Shown: positions 9,364 to 18,608 of the stretch, piece after piece
How positions within the stretch are numbered: position 1 is the stretch's first letter
How the letters are laid out: the number at the start of each line of letters is the position of its first letter
Origin: a virus
IMG/VR virus record: IMGVR_UViG_3300043395_003362
Location: 1 to 38,787 of that record
Length of the DNA stretch: 38,787 bases
Direction: 5' to 3' (one strand)
Position numbers and translations under genes: made by a program
Notes under the pieces: generated by a model
What the model was told of the DNA's origin: nothing
Seen by the model: only the letters and a program-made list of their open reading frames with translations
Database searches by the model: none

Positions 9364-10149
9364 ATGTGGACCCCGCAAACAGTGACCACGACAGATCCGA
9401 TCGAGAAAGCAGCGAGGGACGCTGTTATTGCGAACCGCGAGGCGGCACGTAAGAAGGCACAGGAAGAGCAAGACTTCCTCCAGAACAACATTCGGCAGGG
9501 GATAGGCGATGCACGTAACCGACAGGCTCCGCAGATGGTCGGCGCACAAGTTGCTCCTGTGCGCACAATGGATACTGGCCAGAGTGACCAGTTTCGTGCT
9601 GCGCAGATGGGACTACTTAACCAGTATCAAGCCATCGCCAATGGCCAACAGGCAGGAGCGGGGGAGCTCGGCGTCCAGCGCCAAGCGCAGCGCGCGCTCG
9701 GCAACGCAGCCGGTGCCGCGACTATGGCTCGAGGAAATAGCGCGATCGGCGGGTCCCGGGCTGCGGCCCGAGCGGCCGGGGCGATTGGGCTGGGAGCCGC
9801 TGGACAAGCTCAACAAGCCCAGCTGAGTGATCAGGCTGCTGCACGCCAAGCGATGATGGGCATCACGGGCCAAGGTCGCGAGCAAGATATCGGCATCGCC
9901 GGCGCCAATCAGCAAGCCGAGAACCAACGCATTTTCCAGCAAGCGGGCATCGACCAATCGACGTCGATGGAGAACGCACACATGAAGCTCCAACAGATGG
10001 GGCTCAATGACGCGCAGATCGCGAACATGCTCGGGATGCTCAATGCACAGCGACTTGCCCAGATCAGTAAGCCACGCGAGCCGGGGTTCTGGGACTACTT
10101 CACGAACCTAGCGGGGCCCGCCGCCGCCTACGCCTCCGGGAAGAAATAG
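9364..10149 (+). CDS. putative internal virion (ejection) protein, small
   Basis: A 261-residue Ala/Gln/Gly-rich, helix-favouring protein. Residues 15-50 are charged; 95-160 contain small-residue patterns (GNAAGAATMARG, RAAARAAGAIGLGAAG) resembling glycine zippers that can insert into membranes; the tail ends near PGFWDYF. Short-tailed phages carry three such proteins in the capsid (T7 gp14-gp16, P22 gp7/gp20/gp16) and eject them ahead of DNA to bridge the cell envelope. Order and relative size (261, 759, 975 residues) fit that trio, with this the smallest. Function is inferred. Confidence 0.6.
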   Translation: MWTPQTVTTTDPIEKAARDAVIANREAARKKAQEEQDFLQNNIRQGIGDARNRQAPQMVGAQVAPVRTMDTGQSDQFRAAQMGLLNQYQAIANGQQAGAGELGVQRQAQRALGNAAGAATMARGNSAIGGSRAAARAAGAIGLGAAGQAQQAQLSDQAAARQAMMGITGQGREQDIGIAGANQQAENQRIFQQAGIDQSTSMENAHMKLQQMGLNDAQIANMLGMLNAQRLAQISKPREPGFWDYFTNLAGPAAAYASGKK

Positions 10150-10155
10150 GCACTG

Positions 10156-12435
10156 ATGCCCATGTTCCAGCCAACGCCGTACGGGCAGATCTGGCAACCC
10201 GACGACGCGCATCTCTACGCGCTCCCGGAGGAAGCGATCCTTCCTTCCCCTGCGACGGCGTTCGTCGACCCGACGGGGAGCGCGCCGCCCGTTCCGGAAC
10301 TGCCGCCACCGCCGATCGGCGGCACGCTCGGGATTCCGTCGAACGTTGCGCCGCCTCCCGAAGTCCTCGAGCCACCGCCGGCGCCGCCTGTAACGCCATG
10401 GGGGCTTGGCCGACCGGCGGAGGAACCGGCCCCGCCGCCCGCGCAGGTGGCACCAGAGGTCGCTGTACCGCCGCCGGCCGGCGCCCCGGCGACAGCGCCG
10501 GGTCAGGTGGAAAAGCCCGCGTACAAGCCTCCTGCGGGCTCCTACGAGTTCAACGTGGGCGGGGCCCCCGTCTACTTCGACGCGAGTGGCGAGCTCCTCG
10601 CGGATCAGGAACTTGCCCCGGCGACGAAAGACGCGTTGCTAAAGCCTGGCGTCCTCCGCGGCCTCGTCGATTCCGTTGGGATCAAGGAGAAGGACCGCGG
10701 CGTCGACCTTGCGAACAAGCAGCTCGAGATCAAGCAACGGGTTGACGATCAAGCCGCAGCACAGACACGCGCGAACATGGCCGACGCGCAGCGTGTCGTC
10801 GACAAGAAGCAGCAGCTCGTCGATGCCGCGACCATGCGCGAGACCGACGCGATCAAGAAGGGCGCCGACTTCGAGATGGGCCAGCCGGAAACGCCGGCGT
10901 GGCGCAAAGCCCTCGCACTCGTTGCGATCGCGCTCTCGGGTATTGCACAGACGCGCAACGGCGGACCCAACGTCGCCTTTGAGATGCTCATGCGCATGAC
11001 CGAGGAGCAAGCGAAGGAACGCGCCCGAACCTACGCGAAGCTGCAAAGCGACATCGAAGGCGCTCACGGCGCCGTGGCCAACGCGCAGGATATCCGCGAC
11101 AAGACCGCCGCCGAACAGTTCCGACGGGCGGCGATCGGACAAGAGACGGTTGCGCGCATGTTCGAAAAGGCGGCGCTCACCACGAAGACCGAGCAAGCCA
11201 GGGCGGAGGCGAACGCCAAAGCCGCCGAGGCGCGATCCAAGTCGCTCGAGAATGCCGCAGCGGCTGGCCTTGCAGTCGCCGAGTTCGACGAGAAGGTTGC
11301 CAAGCGTAAAGCCGACGCCGAACAAGCCGCAAAGGAACTAGCCGAGCGCACACGGGCCGCGAAGGCTGGCGAGGCCACGGCGCGTTTTAACGCGCAGACG
11401 GGTCGCCTCGGGTACAAGCTCGACGTACTTCAGGAGCAGAACGCCGAGAGGAACCGGGCATGGGAGCGTGAGCATCCGGATCCATCGAAGGCGCTCGCGT
11501 TCGCCACGACGCCGGCCGAGATCCAGGGGCGCCAAGTGGTGGACCTATTTGCCTCGGACGCCGACAAGAAAGCCGGCAAGGCATACTTCTTACAGCCGGA
11601 CGGTAAGACGCCCATCTTGCTGGACGACGCAACGAACAAGAAGGTCAAGCCCAAGATCTCCGCCGGCATCGAGGTCGCGAACACCGTCGCGGACATCAAG
11701 CGGCTACTCAAGAACCACTCCCTATTCGACAAGGGAATCTCGTCGATCCCCCTGATCGGCGCCAGGACGACCGTCGAGCGCGATATCAAGGCGAGGATGT
11801 CGGATCTGAAGACATCGTATCAGCGGCTTCGCGACATGGGAACGATGGATGTACAGGGCGAGCGCATCGCGGAGGACTGGGCCGGCGGCGATCCGACGGA
11901 CATACTGGCCGACTCGTCGTCGCTTGATAAGGCCCTCGACAGCGTCGAGAACTTCGTCAATGCCGATCTCCAAGCAACCGGCATGTTTACGCATCTGGAT
12001 CGGCCGTGGAGGATCCCGAGGTTCGTCGCAAAGGAAGCTCCGGTCGACAAGAACGTCGACACGGTCTTTAGCCGGGGGGCATTACGCAAGCCGGAATGGA
12101 AAAAACGCCAAGATGAAATCAGGAGCGTGCTTGGGGCGGACCCCACGGAGACCGATGAGGAACGGAGTGCCAGCTACGCTGTAAACTCGGCGCTTGAGAA
12201 GCTCACCGACGAAGATCTGCTTCGCGCAGCTCGCGAGGGAGAAACGAACCCCGAAGTGCGCAAGGCCGCCGAAAGGGTCGCATGGGGTCGGATGAGGGAC
12301 CAATGGGCGCTCCCCGCCGACAAGCGGAGCGGGCTCATCGAGAAAATGATGTCCGAGAAGTGGGTGCAGAAGCGCAAACCCGAGCAGGAGAGCGACCTGC
12401 GCCGGTGGATCGAACGCATCTCGAAACCGAAATGA
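10156..12435 (+). CDS. putative internal virion (ejection) protein, middle
   Basis: A 759-residue protein. Residues 35-125 are strongly Pro/Ala-rich and probably disordered. Residues about 165-440 are highly charged and Ala-rich (long runs of Gln/Glu/Lys/Arg with Ala), predicting extended helices or coiled coil. The C-terminal third is mixed helical. Size and place match the second ejection protein of T7-like and P22-like particles, thought to form part of the trans-envelope conduit. No lytic transglycosylase motif was recognised. Confidence 0.55.
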   Translation: MPMFQPTPYGQIWQPDDAHLYALPEEAILPSPATAFVDPTGSAPPVPELPPPPIGGTLGIPSNVAPPPEVLEPPPAPPVTPWGLGRPAEEPAPPPAQVAPEVAVPPPAGAPATAPGQVEKPAYKPPAGSYEFNVGGAPVYFDASGELLADQELAPATKDALLKPGVLRGLVDSVGIKEKDRGVDLANKQLEIKQRVDDQAAAQTRANMADAQRVVDKKQQLVDAATMRETDAIKKGADFEMGQPETPAWRKALALVAIALSGIAQTRNGGPNVAFEMLMRMTEEQAKERARTYAKLQSDIEGAHGAVANAQDIRDKTAAEQFRRAAIGQETVARMFEKAALTTKTEQARAEANAKAAEARSKSLENAAAAGLAVAEFDEKVAKRKADAEQAAKELAERTRAAKAGEATARFNAQTGRLGYKLDVLQEQNAERNRAWEREHPDPSKALAFATTPAEIQGRQVVDLFASDADKKAGKAYFLQPDGKTPILLDDATNKKVKPKISAGIEVANTVADIKRLLKNHSLFDKGISSIPLIGARTTVERDIKARMSDLKTSYQRLRDMGTMDVQGERIAEDWAGGDPTDILADSSSLDKALDSVENFVNADLQATGMFTHLDRPWRIPRFVAKEAPVDKNVDTVFSRGALRKPEWKKRQDEIRSVLGADPTETDEERSASYAVNSALEKLTDEDLLRAAREGETNPEVRKAAERVAWGRMRDQWALPADKRSGLIEKMMSEKWVQKRKPEQESDLRRWIERISKPK

Positions 12436-12440
12436 CCTAG

Positions 12441-15368
12441 ATGCCACCGCAGCAACACTCCCTCATCCCGCCCGGCGGAGGAGATCCGGTTTCGGTCTCC
12501 GAGGACGATCCGCGTTACCGGTGGTACCTCCAAAACCGTTGGACCGAGGAGACGCCGGAGGCACTCAGCGAACGGACCGTGTCCGCTCGGCGCGAAGCGG
12601 ACTATCCGATCGCTGAATCGGTGGCACGTGCCGTTCCGCGCGGTCTTACGTTCGGCGGATCCGATGCGCTGATCGGCCTCTTCGGCTCGGCCGAACAAAA
12701 GCTCGATACGATCCGTTCAAAGGAAGCGCACCCGGTCGCGTCGGTTGTTACGGAACTTGGCGCCGGCGCAGTTCCCACACTGTTTACGGGCGGCGCCGGA
12801 ACCGCCGGAGCGCTTAGCCGTGCGTCGATTCCCGGCGTCGTGGAACGCGTCGGCGCACGCGTCACGGCGCTTGGCGCCGAGGGCGGCACGCTGGCCCGTA
12901 CGGCCGCCGCTGCCGGCGGCGCGGCGACGGAGGCAGGGATTCAGTCGGTCGCGCAAACGGCCGGCGACGCGCTCCTGCGGGATAAGGACCTGGACGCCGA
13001 GGCGTTCATGGGGAATGTTTTTAGGGACGCATCCCTCGGCGCGGGCCTGAGTGGCGCATTCGGCCTCGGTGAGAAGCTGTTCACTCGGGCACAGAAGCTG
13101 TTTCCGAACGAGCAGATCACGAAGCTGGCCGGCCGCCAGGCCATCGACGAGGCCGGTAGCACCTTTACGCGCGCCGCCGGCGACGGCAAGCAACTCGATG
13201 AGGCGGCAAAGCACGCGAGCCGGATGCGCCGCCAGGCACGTGAGCTACTCGATCCGGAGGCCAAGCGCCTTGCGGATGAAGCGCGCGCGTTACGCAATGA
13301 CAAGCTCCGCGCGCAGACCGAACGCGCACAGGCGTCACGCGACAAGGCGCTGCTCTCGCTGGAACGCGAACGCACAAAGGTCCCAGGTCGCCGCGCAAAG
13401 ACGCCCGCGCCAGAGGCGCCTGCCACGCCGCAGCGCGCACTCCCGGCGCCGAAATCCCCGGCCGACGAGTCACTGGAGACGCTACTCACCGGCGGCAAGC
13501 GCGTCGAAGCACCCGCGCTGACCGCGCCCCCGAAGCCTGCCGCAACGCCGGACGAGGAGCTCGAGGCACTCCTAGGTCAGAGCGCCAAGCGCATCGAGGC
13601 CGGCGAAACTCCCGCCGACCTTGCCCGCACGGGCCGCACCGTAGAAGACGAGATCGAGGATGCCGCCGACTCGGCGGTCGCCACGACCGATCCGGTCGCC
13701 CAGGAGCTGCTCGACGCCCGCGCCGAGATGAGCGCCGCCGGCCGTGACATGCACGAAGGTCTCGCTCCCGACATGGCGGCCGTGCGCGCGCTCCCGAGCG
13801 AAGGGAAGCTCGCCAAAGCGAAGGCCGTAACGGAAGGCGCTGAACAGGCGCTCCCAAGCCACATCACCGCCGAGCAGTTGATCGCTGCGCTGAAGTCGCC
13901 CACGGTAAACCTCGAGCGCGACTTCGCCTACATGATCCCGCGGATCCAGCGTTACGAGGCGGCGAATGCGCGTCTAGTAAAGGCCATGCAGGCGGCGGAT
14001 GCGGCGCCGATGATCCCATCCGGCAGCGCAGCGCACGCCGCCGAGTATGAGAAGGCCGTCGCCGGCGTGGCCGACAGCCAGATGCAACGCGCGGGGGAGA
14101 TGGCGGACGACCTAAGCAAGCTCGGGCCGCAAGTCGCACAAGCGACCGCTACGGATGAACTCGCACAGGCGACGCGTGCCGCGACCGAGAGCATGGCGCA
14201 ACGTACGCGCCCCCTGGCATTCACCCGCGAAGGCGGCATTCGCGGCGCCGGCCCCGAGGGCCCTGTACGTGGCCCAGTTGTCGACGAAGCGGCCCAGGCA
14301 GCTGCGGCCGACACGATGAATCGCGAGGCCATGGCGACCATTGGCCTTCCTGACGTCGGGGACAACGGCGCCGGGCGTGGACTCGGCGAGGCCGCCGCCG
14401 AAGCGGGGACTGCTCTCGAACTGTTGAACGCAATGGGAATCACGGGCCTCTCCCTCGGCAGCCTTCCCGTCGTCGGTCCGCTCCTGCGCATGTACCTCCT
14501 GGCGCGCACGAAGTTCGCGGCAGCGAACAAGATCGGCGGTCGGCTCGGCGTGTCTGCTGAGACACGCATTGCACAGAACGCCGCAGAGGCGACGAACAAG
14601 CGGCGCGCCGTGGTGCGCTCCATCCTCGGCGGCGCGGCGAAAGTGTCCGAGCGAGCGCAACGCATGGCGCCGCAAGGCGTGGCGGTGTTGCACCGGGCGA
14701 TTTTCTCGGATGACACCGACCGCAAGCGGCCCCCACACGGCGACGACCTCACGGCCATCTGGGAACGGCGTCAGAACGAACTCGAGCGCGCATCGATGCC
14801 GGGCGTCCTCGCCGATAGTATCCGTCGCGCATCGCCGTCCCTGAACCCTGACATGCAGGCATCGCTCATCGCCGTGGCCGAGCGCCAGGTCGCCTACCTC
14901 CGCGAGAAGGCCCCGAAGCCACCACCGAACTGGTCGATCGGCGGGAAGGTGCTTCCGTGGCGTCCGCCCGATAGCGAGATGCTCGAGTATGCTCGCATCG
15001 TGGAGGCGGTGAGAGATCCATCGGCGGCGCTCGCCCGGGTCGCCGCTGGCGATGCCGCGGTCGAGCAAATCGAGGCCATTCGGGAGGTCTATCCGCTACT
15101 ATATCGCGAGGTGCAGATCGACCTCATCACCGAGATGCAAGAGCTCGACAACGTCGAGCATGAGCGCCTCGTGCAGATCGGCACGCTATTCGGGATCCCC
15201 CTCGATCCAACCCAAGAACCCGACTTCGGTGCTCGCCAACAAGCCGGCTTCGCCCCCGCACCTCCCGCGCAGCCCGCACCTCCCGCCGGAGCGCAACCTT
15301 CGCCGGGCATCACGGCCCCCATTACGCTGTCCAAATCCGTCGCCCCGTCCCAGGGTCGCGCCATCTAA
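12441..15368 (+). CDS. putative internal virion (ejection) protein, large
   Basis: A 975-residue protein, third of the putative ejection set. Residues 65-190 contain hydrophobic, Gly/Ala-rich segments (GLTFGGSDALIGLFG, TLFTGGAGTAGAL, AGGAATEAGIQSVAQTAG, GLSGAFGLG), which suggest membrane insertion on ejection. Residues 240-320 are heavily charged. A further hydrophobic segment lies near LSLGSLPVVGPLLRMYLLAR. The C-terminus is Pro/Ala-rich. No peptidoglycan-cleaving active site was recognised, so a structural conduit role is the cautious inference. Confidence 0.55.
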   Translation: MPPQQHSLIPPGGGDPVSVSEDDPRYRWYLQNRWTEETPEALSERTVSARREADYPIAESVARAVPRGLTFGGSDALIGLFGSAEQKLDTIRSKEAHPVASVVTELGAGAVPTLFTGGAGTAGALSRASIPGVVERVGARVTALGAEGGTLARTAAAAGGAATEAGIQSVAQTAGDALLRDKDLDAEAFMGNVFRDASLGAGLSGAFGLGEKLFTRAQKLFPNEQITKLAGRQAIDEAGSTFTRAAGDGKQLDEAAKHASRMRRQARELLDPEAKRLADEARALRNDKLRAQTERAQASRDKALLSLERERTKVPGRRAKTPAPEAPATPQRALPAPKSPADESLETLLTGGKRVEAPALTAPPKPAATPDEELEALLGQSAKRIEAGETPADLARTGRTVEDEIEDAADSAVATTDPVAQELLDARAEMSAAGRDMHEGLAPDMAAVRALPSEGKLAKAKAVTEGAEQALPSHITAEQLIAALKSPTVNLERDFAYMIPRIQRYEAANARLVKAMQAADAAPMIPSGSAAHAAEYEKAVAGVADSQMQRAGEMADDLSKLGPQVAQATATDELAQATRAATESMAQRTRPLAFTREGGIRGAGPEGPVRGPVVDEAAQAAAADTMNREAMATIGLPDVGDNGAGRGLGEAAAEAGTALELLNAMGITGLSLGSLPVVGPLLRMYLLARTKFAAANKIGGRLGVSAETRIAQNAAEATNKRRAVVRSILGGAAKVSERAQRMAPQGVAVLHRAIFSDDTDRKRPPHGDDLTAIWERRQNELERASMPGVLADSIRRASPSLNPDMQASLIAVAERQVAYLREKAPKPPPNWSIGGKVLPWRPPDSEMLEYARIVEAVRDPSAALARVAAGDAAVEQIEAIREVYPLLYREVQIDLITEMQELDNVEHERLVQIGTLFGIPLDPTQEPDFGARQQAGFAPAPPAQPAPPAGAQPSPGITAPITLSKSVAPSQGRAI

Positions 15369-15377
15369 GAGGCAACC

Positions 15378-15791
15378 ATGCGCGTAAATGACTTTGACGT
15401 AACCCTGTACAAGAGCGACGGGACCATCGTCCCACAGGGGAACCACCTCCTAACCCTCACTAATGGGACCACGTATTACGCGGAGATCGCCGGCGGTGGC
15501 GAGGGAAGCGTGAGCGCGTGGCAGTGGATCTGGGCCGCGACCATCGTCGCCGACATCTCCTACGAGTCGACGAACTTGTCGAACCAAGAGATCACGGTAT
15601 TCGCCGCTGCGTCGGCGGGATGGTCCGCGGAGTCGACGTCGCTCGACCTCAACATTCCCGGCGGCGCCGCGGGCTCGCACATGGAGCATATGTCGAACTT
15701 CGGTGCGCGGCGCCTTCGCGCGAAGATCGTGGTCACCACAGGTGGAACGGCACAGCTCCGGGGGCGGTGTCACGTCAAGGCGCCGGTCTAA
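15378..15791 (+). CDS. small putative tail or fibre accessory protein
   Basis: A 137-residue protein of beta character (FDVTLYKSDGT, TYYAEIAGGGEG, RLRAKIVVTTGGTAQLRG), with no Cys except one near the end. It starts ten bases after the large ejection gene and is followed after three bases by another structural gene. No family is recognised. By context it is a virion component at the tail or spike base. Confidence 0.45.
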   Translation: MRVNDFDVTLYKSDGTIVPQGNHLLTLTNGTTYYAEIAGGGEGSVSAWQWIWAATIVADISYESTNLSNQEITVFAAASAGWSAESTSLDLNIPGGAAGSHMEHMSNFGARRLRAKIVVTTGGTAQLRGRCHVKAPV

Positions 15792-15794
15792 GCC

Positions 15795-16418
15795 ATGACA
15801 ACGAAGCCGACGCCGTCCCCCGCGTGGTTGTACTACCAGGACTGGATCAACTTTCTTGATTCGGATCTGATCGAGTTCCCCAACACGACCAAGATCGTCA
15901 CGGGCGACTTCGAGACGCTTGGCGGCATTGCGTGCGGCGTTTCCCTCGAAACCGCGTATGACGTGATCGCCGGCGAGGACGTTACCGTCGGCGGTACGCT
16001 CTATACGGGCACCGATCAGATCATCGTGCCGGGCTGCGCGTTTCAGCAAATCAACGGCGGCGGCGGCGTGCTCGGTAATACCAGCATTTGGGGCACAACG
16101 CCGGCCGGTACCACGCTTCTGGCTCCTGTCATGATCCCGGAAGGGCGCCGGATCACCGGCGTCGACTGGAAATACAACCGGGGCGGCAGCGGCTCGATCG
16201 GCTTTGCGATTCATCGCCAGCTGAACGGCAGCCTGCCGGTCGAGGTATACGGAGAGTCCGTGTCCACGGGCACCGGATGGACCACGCTGTCATGGACGGG
16301 GGTCGACTACACGCTCGGCAGCGTGGCCGGGTCGCAAACGTTCTTGTATGCCCAACTGACGGCGAACACCCAGCTGCTTGGGTGCGCGATCGTCACGTAC
16401 GACCGCCTGCACCCGTAG
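15795..16418 (+). CDS. structural protein with possible shared C-terminal domain
   Basis: A 207-residue protein. Residues 35-80 are short beta strands rich in Gly, Thr and Val (DVIAGEDVTVGGTLYTG). Residues 100-207 have the same general layout as the C-terminal domains of the genes at 4358 and 5043: hydrophobic APVMI-x-EGRRI at the start, an H-R-x-x-N-G turn in the middle, and an end reading TYDRLHP versus TYDHPA and TFDRP. This third match is weaker than the other two. It is probably a receptor-facing or base protein of the tail. Confidence 0.45.
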   Translation: MTTKPTPSPAWLYYQDWINFLDSDLIEFPNTTKIVTGDFETLGGIACGVSLETAYDVIAGEDVTVGGTLYTGTDQIIVPGCAFQQINGGGGVLGNTSIWGTTPAGTTLLAPVMIPEGRRITGVDWKYNRGGSGSIGFAIHRQLNGSLPVEVYGESVSTGTGWTTLSWTGVDYTLGSVAGSQTFLYAQLTANTQLLGCAIVTYDRLHP

Positions 16419-16422
16419 AACC

Positions 16423-17862
16423 ATGGCCGGATACAACTACACCTCCGACAACCTTACCGGCTTCGACTTCGCCGGCAGCGCGTTCACACAGGTCTATGCC
16501 GCGACCTTCGCGGACTTGCGAAGCGCGCGCGGTACGATCGCCGTGCTCGCGGGGTATTACGCGGCCGGCGACGGAGGTGGCGGCACGTTCGTGTGGTCAG
16601 ACGTTGCAGCGGTCGACGACGGCGGTGTGGTGGTGAACCCAACGCCGGGCGCAACCTCGGCCGGATGGCGGCGCCTACTCAACGGCGACCTTCTCAATAT
16701 CCTATGGTTCGGCGCGCAGGAGAACGAGACGGCGGATGCGACCCGCGAGGCACGCAACTCGGCTGCGATCGCGGCAGCCATTGCGGCAGCAGCGGCGACC
16801 GTGCTCGGGCTGACGATGCGCAGGACGGTGTACATCCCGCCGGGTACGTGGTGGTTTGCAGATCCGATCGTGATCCCGCTAGGCCGGGGCCTGCGCATCG
16901 CCGGCGCGGGGCCTCTCACGACAACCCTGTGCAACCAACACGGGACCATGTTCTCGTTTGCAGCCGGCGCCGGGCTCATTAGCCATTTTGAGCTGGCGGA
17001 ACTTGGCACCCTCGCGAGCGCGGGGCGTGTATTTGAGGCCGTCGGATCGTCTACGGGGATTTACCGGCCCACGTTTACGCACGTACAACTCCGCGGCACA
17101 TCGACGAGCCACGAGCTGTTCTACCTGGAGGACCGTTACCTCCAGGGAGCGCTCTTTGACAACTGCATATTCTCGCACGTTTCCGGGTCGACCGTCCCGG
17201 CCGTGTATCTCGTCGGAGACATCAACGCCAACGAGTGGCGGCACTGCGCGGCCGTCTCCTGTGGTCGCTACTTTTTCCGCCTCGAGTCGACCTCGGATAC
17301 CGCCTGGGTCATCAACAATCAGTTCCGCTCCATCCTCTTCGCGGGCAACACCAAGGGAGCGATCGAAGCGCTCGGCGCCCGCAACTTGCTCGTCGACGAG
17401 TGCAACTACAACCTCGGGACGATTAGCGAGAACGTGTTCTCGATCGGCCCTAGCACGAACGCGGCCCCGCTCGCCTCGCAGGACATCACGTTCCGCGACT
17501 GCCATCGCAACGCCGGGGCCTTGACCGGCTACGACATTGCGCTCGACGCGTCGACCGTAAGCACCGTCATCGACCACTGCCACGCGGAGGGCGGCACCGC
17601 GTACAAGCTCTCGCTCGCCGACACGCCGGTGCTTATGTACGGCGTCCGCGGCATCACGACCGTCGACGGCGACGCGCAACTCACGTGGCTACGCCAGGCG
17701 GCGCTTGTGCTCGACAATAAGACAGGCGTCTACACCGGCACCGGCGATCCCAATACCGTACAGGACGGCGCCAAGGGCTCGCTCTATCTCGACGAGACAA
17801 ACGACACCCTGTACCGCAAAACAACCAACGCCGGCATCCTTACCGGCTGGGTGGTGGTGTAA
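16423..17862 (+). CDS. tailspike protein with pectate-lyase-like beta-helix
   Basis: A 479-residue tailspike. ATG 16423 is chosen over an in-frame codon 45 bases upstream because MAGYNYTSDNLTGFDF then matches the N-terminus of the next gene. Residues 25-95 are the usual spike entry (YYAAGDGGGGTFVW, then DDGGVVVNP, then WFGAQ). Residues 100-420 look like a right-handed beta-helix: RRTVYIPPGTWWF, then repeated short strands such as FDNCIFSHV and FRDCHRN. The C-terminus (GSLYLDETNDTLYRKTT) is a common fibre tip motif. Such spikes bind or cut surface polysaccharide; no catalytic residues can be assigned by eye. Confidence 0.8.
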   Translation: MAGYNYTSDNLTGFDFAGSAFTQVYAATFADLRSARGTIAVLAGYYAAGDGGGGTFVWSDVAAVDDGGVVVNPTPGATSAGWRRLLNGDLLNILWFGAQENETADATREARNSAAIAAAIAAAAATVLGLTMRRTVYIPPGTWWFADPIVIPLGRGLRIAGAGPLTTTLCNQHGTMFSFAAGAGLISHFELAELGTLASAGRVFEAVGSSTGIYRPTFTHVQLRGTSTSHELFYLEDRYLQGALFDNCIFSHVSGSTVPAVYLVGDINANEWRHCAAVSCGRYFFRLESTSDTAWVINNQFRSILFAGNTKGAIEALGARNLLVDECNYNLGTISENVFSIGPSTNAAPLASQDITFRDCHRNAGALTGYDIALDASTVSTVIDHCHAEGGTAYKLSLADTPVLMYGVRGITTVDGDAQLTWLRQAALVLDNKTGVYTGTGDPNTVQDGAKGSLYLDETNDTLYRKTTNAGILTGWVVV

Positions 17863-18608
17863 TGGCCGGTTACAACTTCACGAGCGACGTCACGACAGGG
17901 TTTGACTTCACCGACGGCGATGGCGGTGGGGGCGGCGGGGGGACGGCGACCGTAACGGGCGCACAACTCGAGAGCTGGCTCACGGATAACGCGACGGAGC
18001 CAGTCGGCTGGACGTTCGCCGGATCTGTTGGATCGATCCGCGGCTACGCCGATCCTGTCACCGGCGTTCCGTTCCGCTATGTGCAGCTGTCATGCGCCGC
18101 GGCAGCTGATGCGACGATCACTCTGTCGCAGCTGCCGATCACGGACCTTGGCGACGCGCAGCGAGTCGCTACTGAATGGCTCGTGCGCACCGGGCCGGCC
18201 ATCACGGGCCAGGGCGACATGACCTACTTGGGCGCCATCGCATTCCGTCACGCTGCCGCGTGGGATCACTATGTGGCGATCAGACTCGCGCCGACGGTGT
18301 CGGCGAACATCGCAGGGGTGATCGTCGGCAGCTCGACGGTCGCCTTTGACAGCGGCGTGCCTATCGCGATCAATACCACCTACAAATTCCGCGTCGAGAT
18401 CATAGGCCCTGGCGCCGACCCGGGGCCCGGCGGCAACCCGCGCGCGGTCTTTTCGGTAAACGACGTCGTTTTCGGATCGCAGACCTTCTCGACGCCGGCA
18501 ACGGACGTTCTTCGTTTGCAGCATTTTCTCGGGAACGGACCGGACAACCCTAACGACAGTTACACCGTATTCCTCGGCCCGCAGGCGGCCAGCTGGAGAG
18601 TCCAATGA
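17862..18608 (+). CDS. tail protein sharing the tailspike N-terminal adaptor
   Basis: A 248-residue protein whose ATG overlaps the tailspike stop (TAATG). Residues 1-18 (MAGYNFTSDVTTGFDFTD) nearly repeat the tailspike N-terminus, followed by a run of Gly (about 20-27) as a flexible linker. The rest alternates beta strands (RVATEWLVRTG, YKFRVEIIG, RAVFSVNDVVFG), in keeping with a jelly-roll lectin-like domain, though no family is certain. The shared start suggests both proteins dock to the same virion site by this peptide. It overlaps the next gene by four bases (ATGA). Confidence 0.6.
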   Translation: MAGYNFTSDVTTGFDFTDGDGGGGGGGTATVTGAQLESWLTDNATEPVGWTFAGSVGSIRGYADPVTGVPFRYVQLSCAAAADATITLSQLPITDLGDAQRVATEWLVRTGPAITGQGDMTYLGAIAFRHAAAWDHYVAIRLAPTVSANIAGVIVGSSTVAFDSGVPIAINTTYKFRVEIIGPGADPGPGGNPRAVFSVNDVVFGSQTFSTPATDVLRLQHFLGNGPDNPNDSYTVFLGPQAASWRVQ

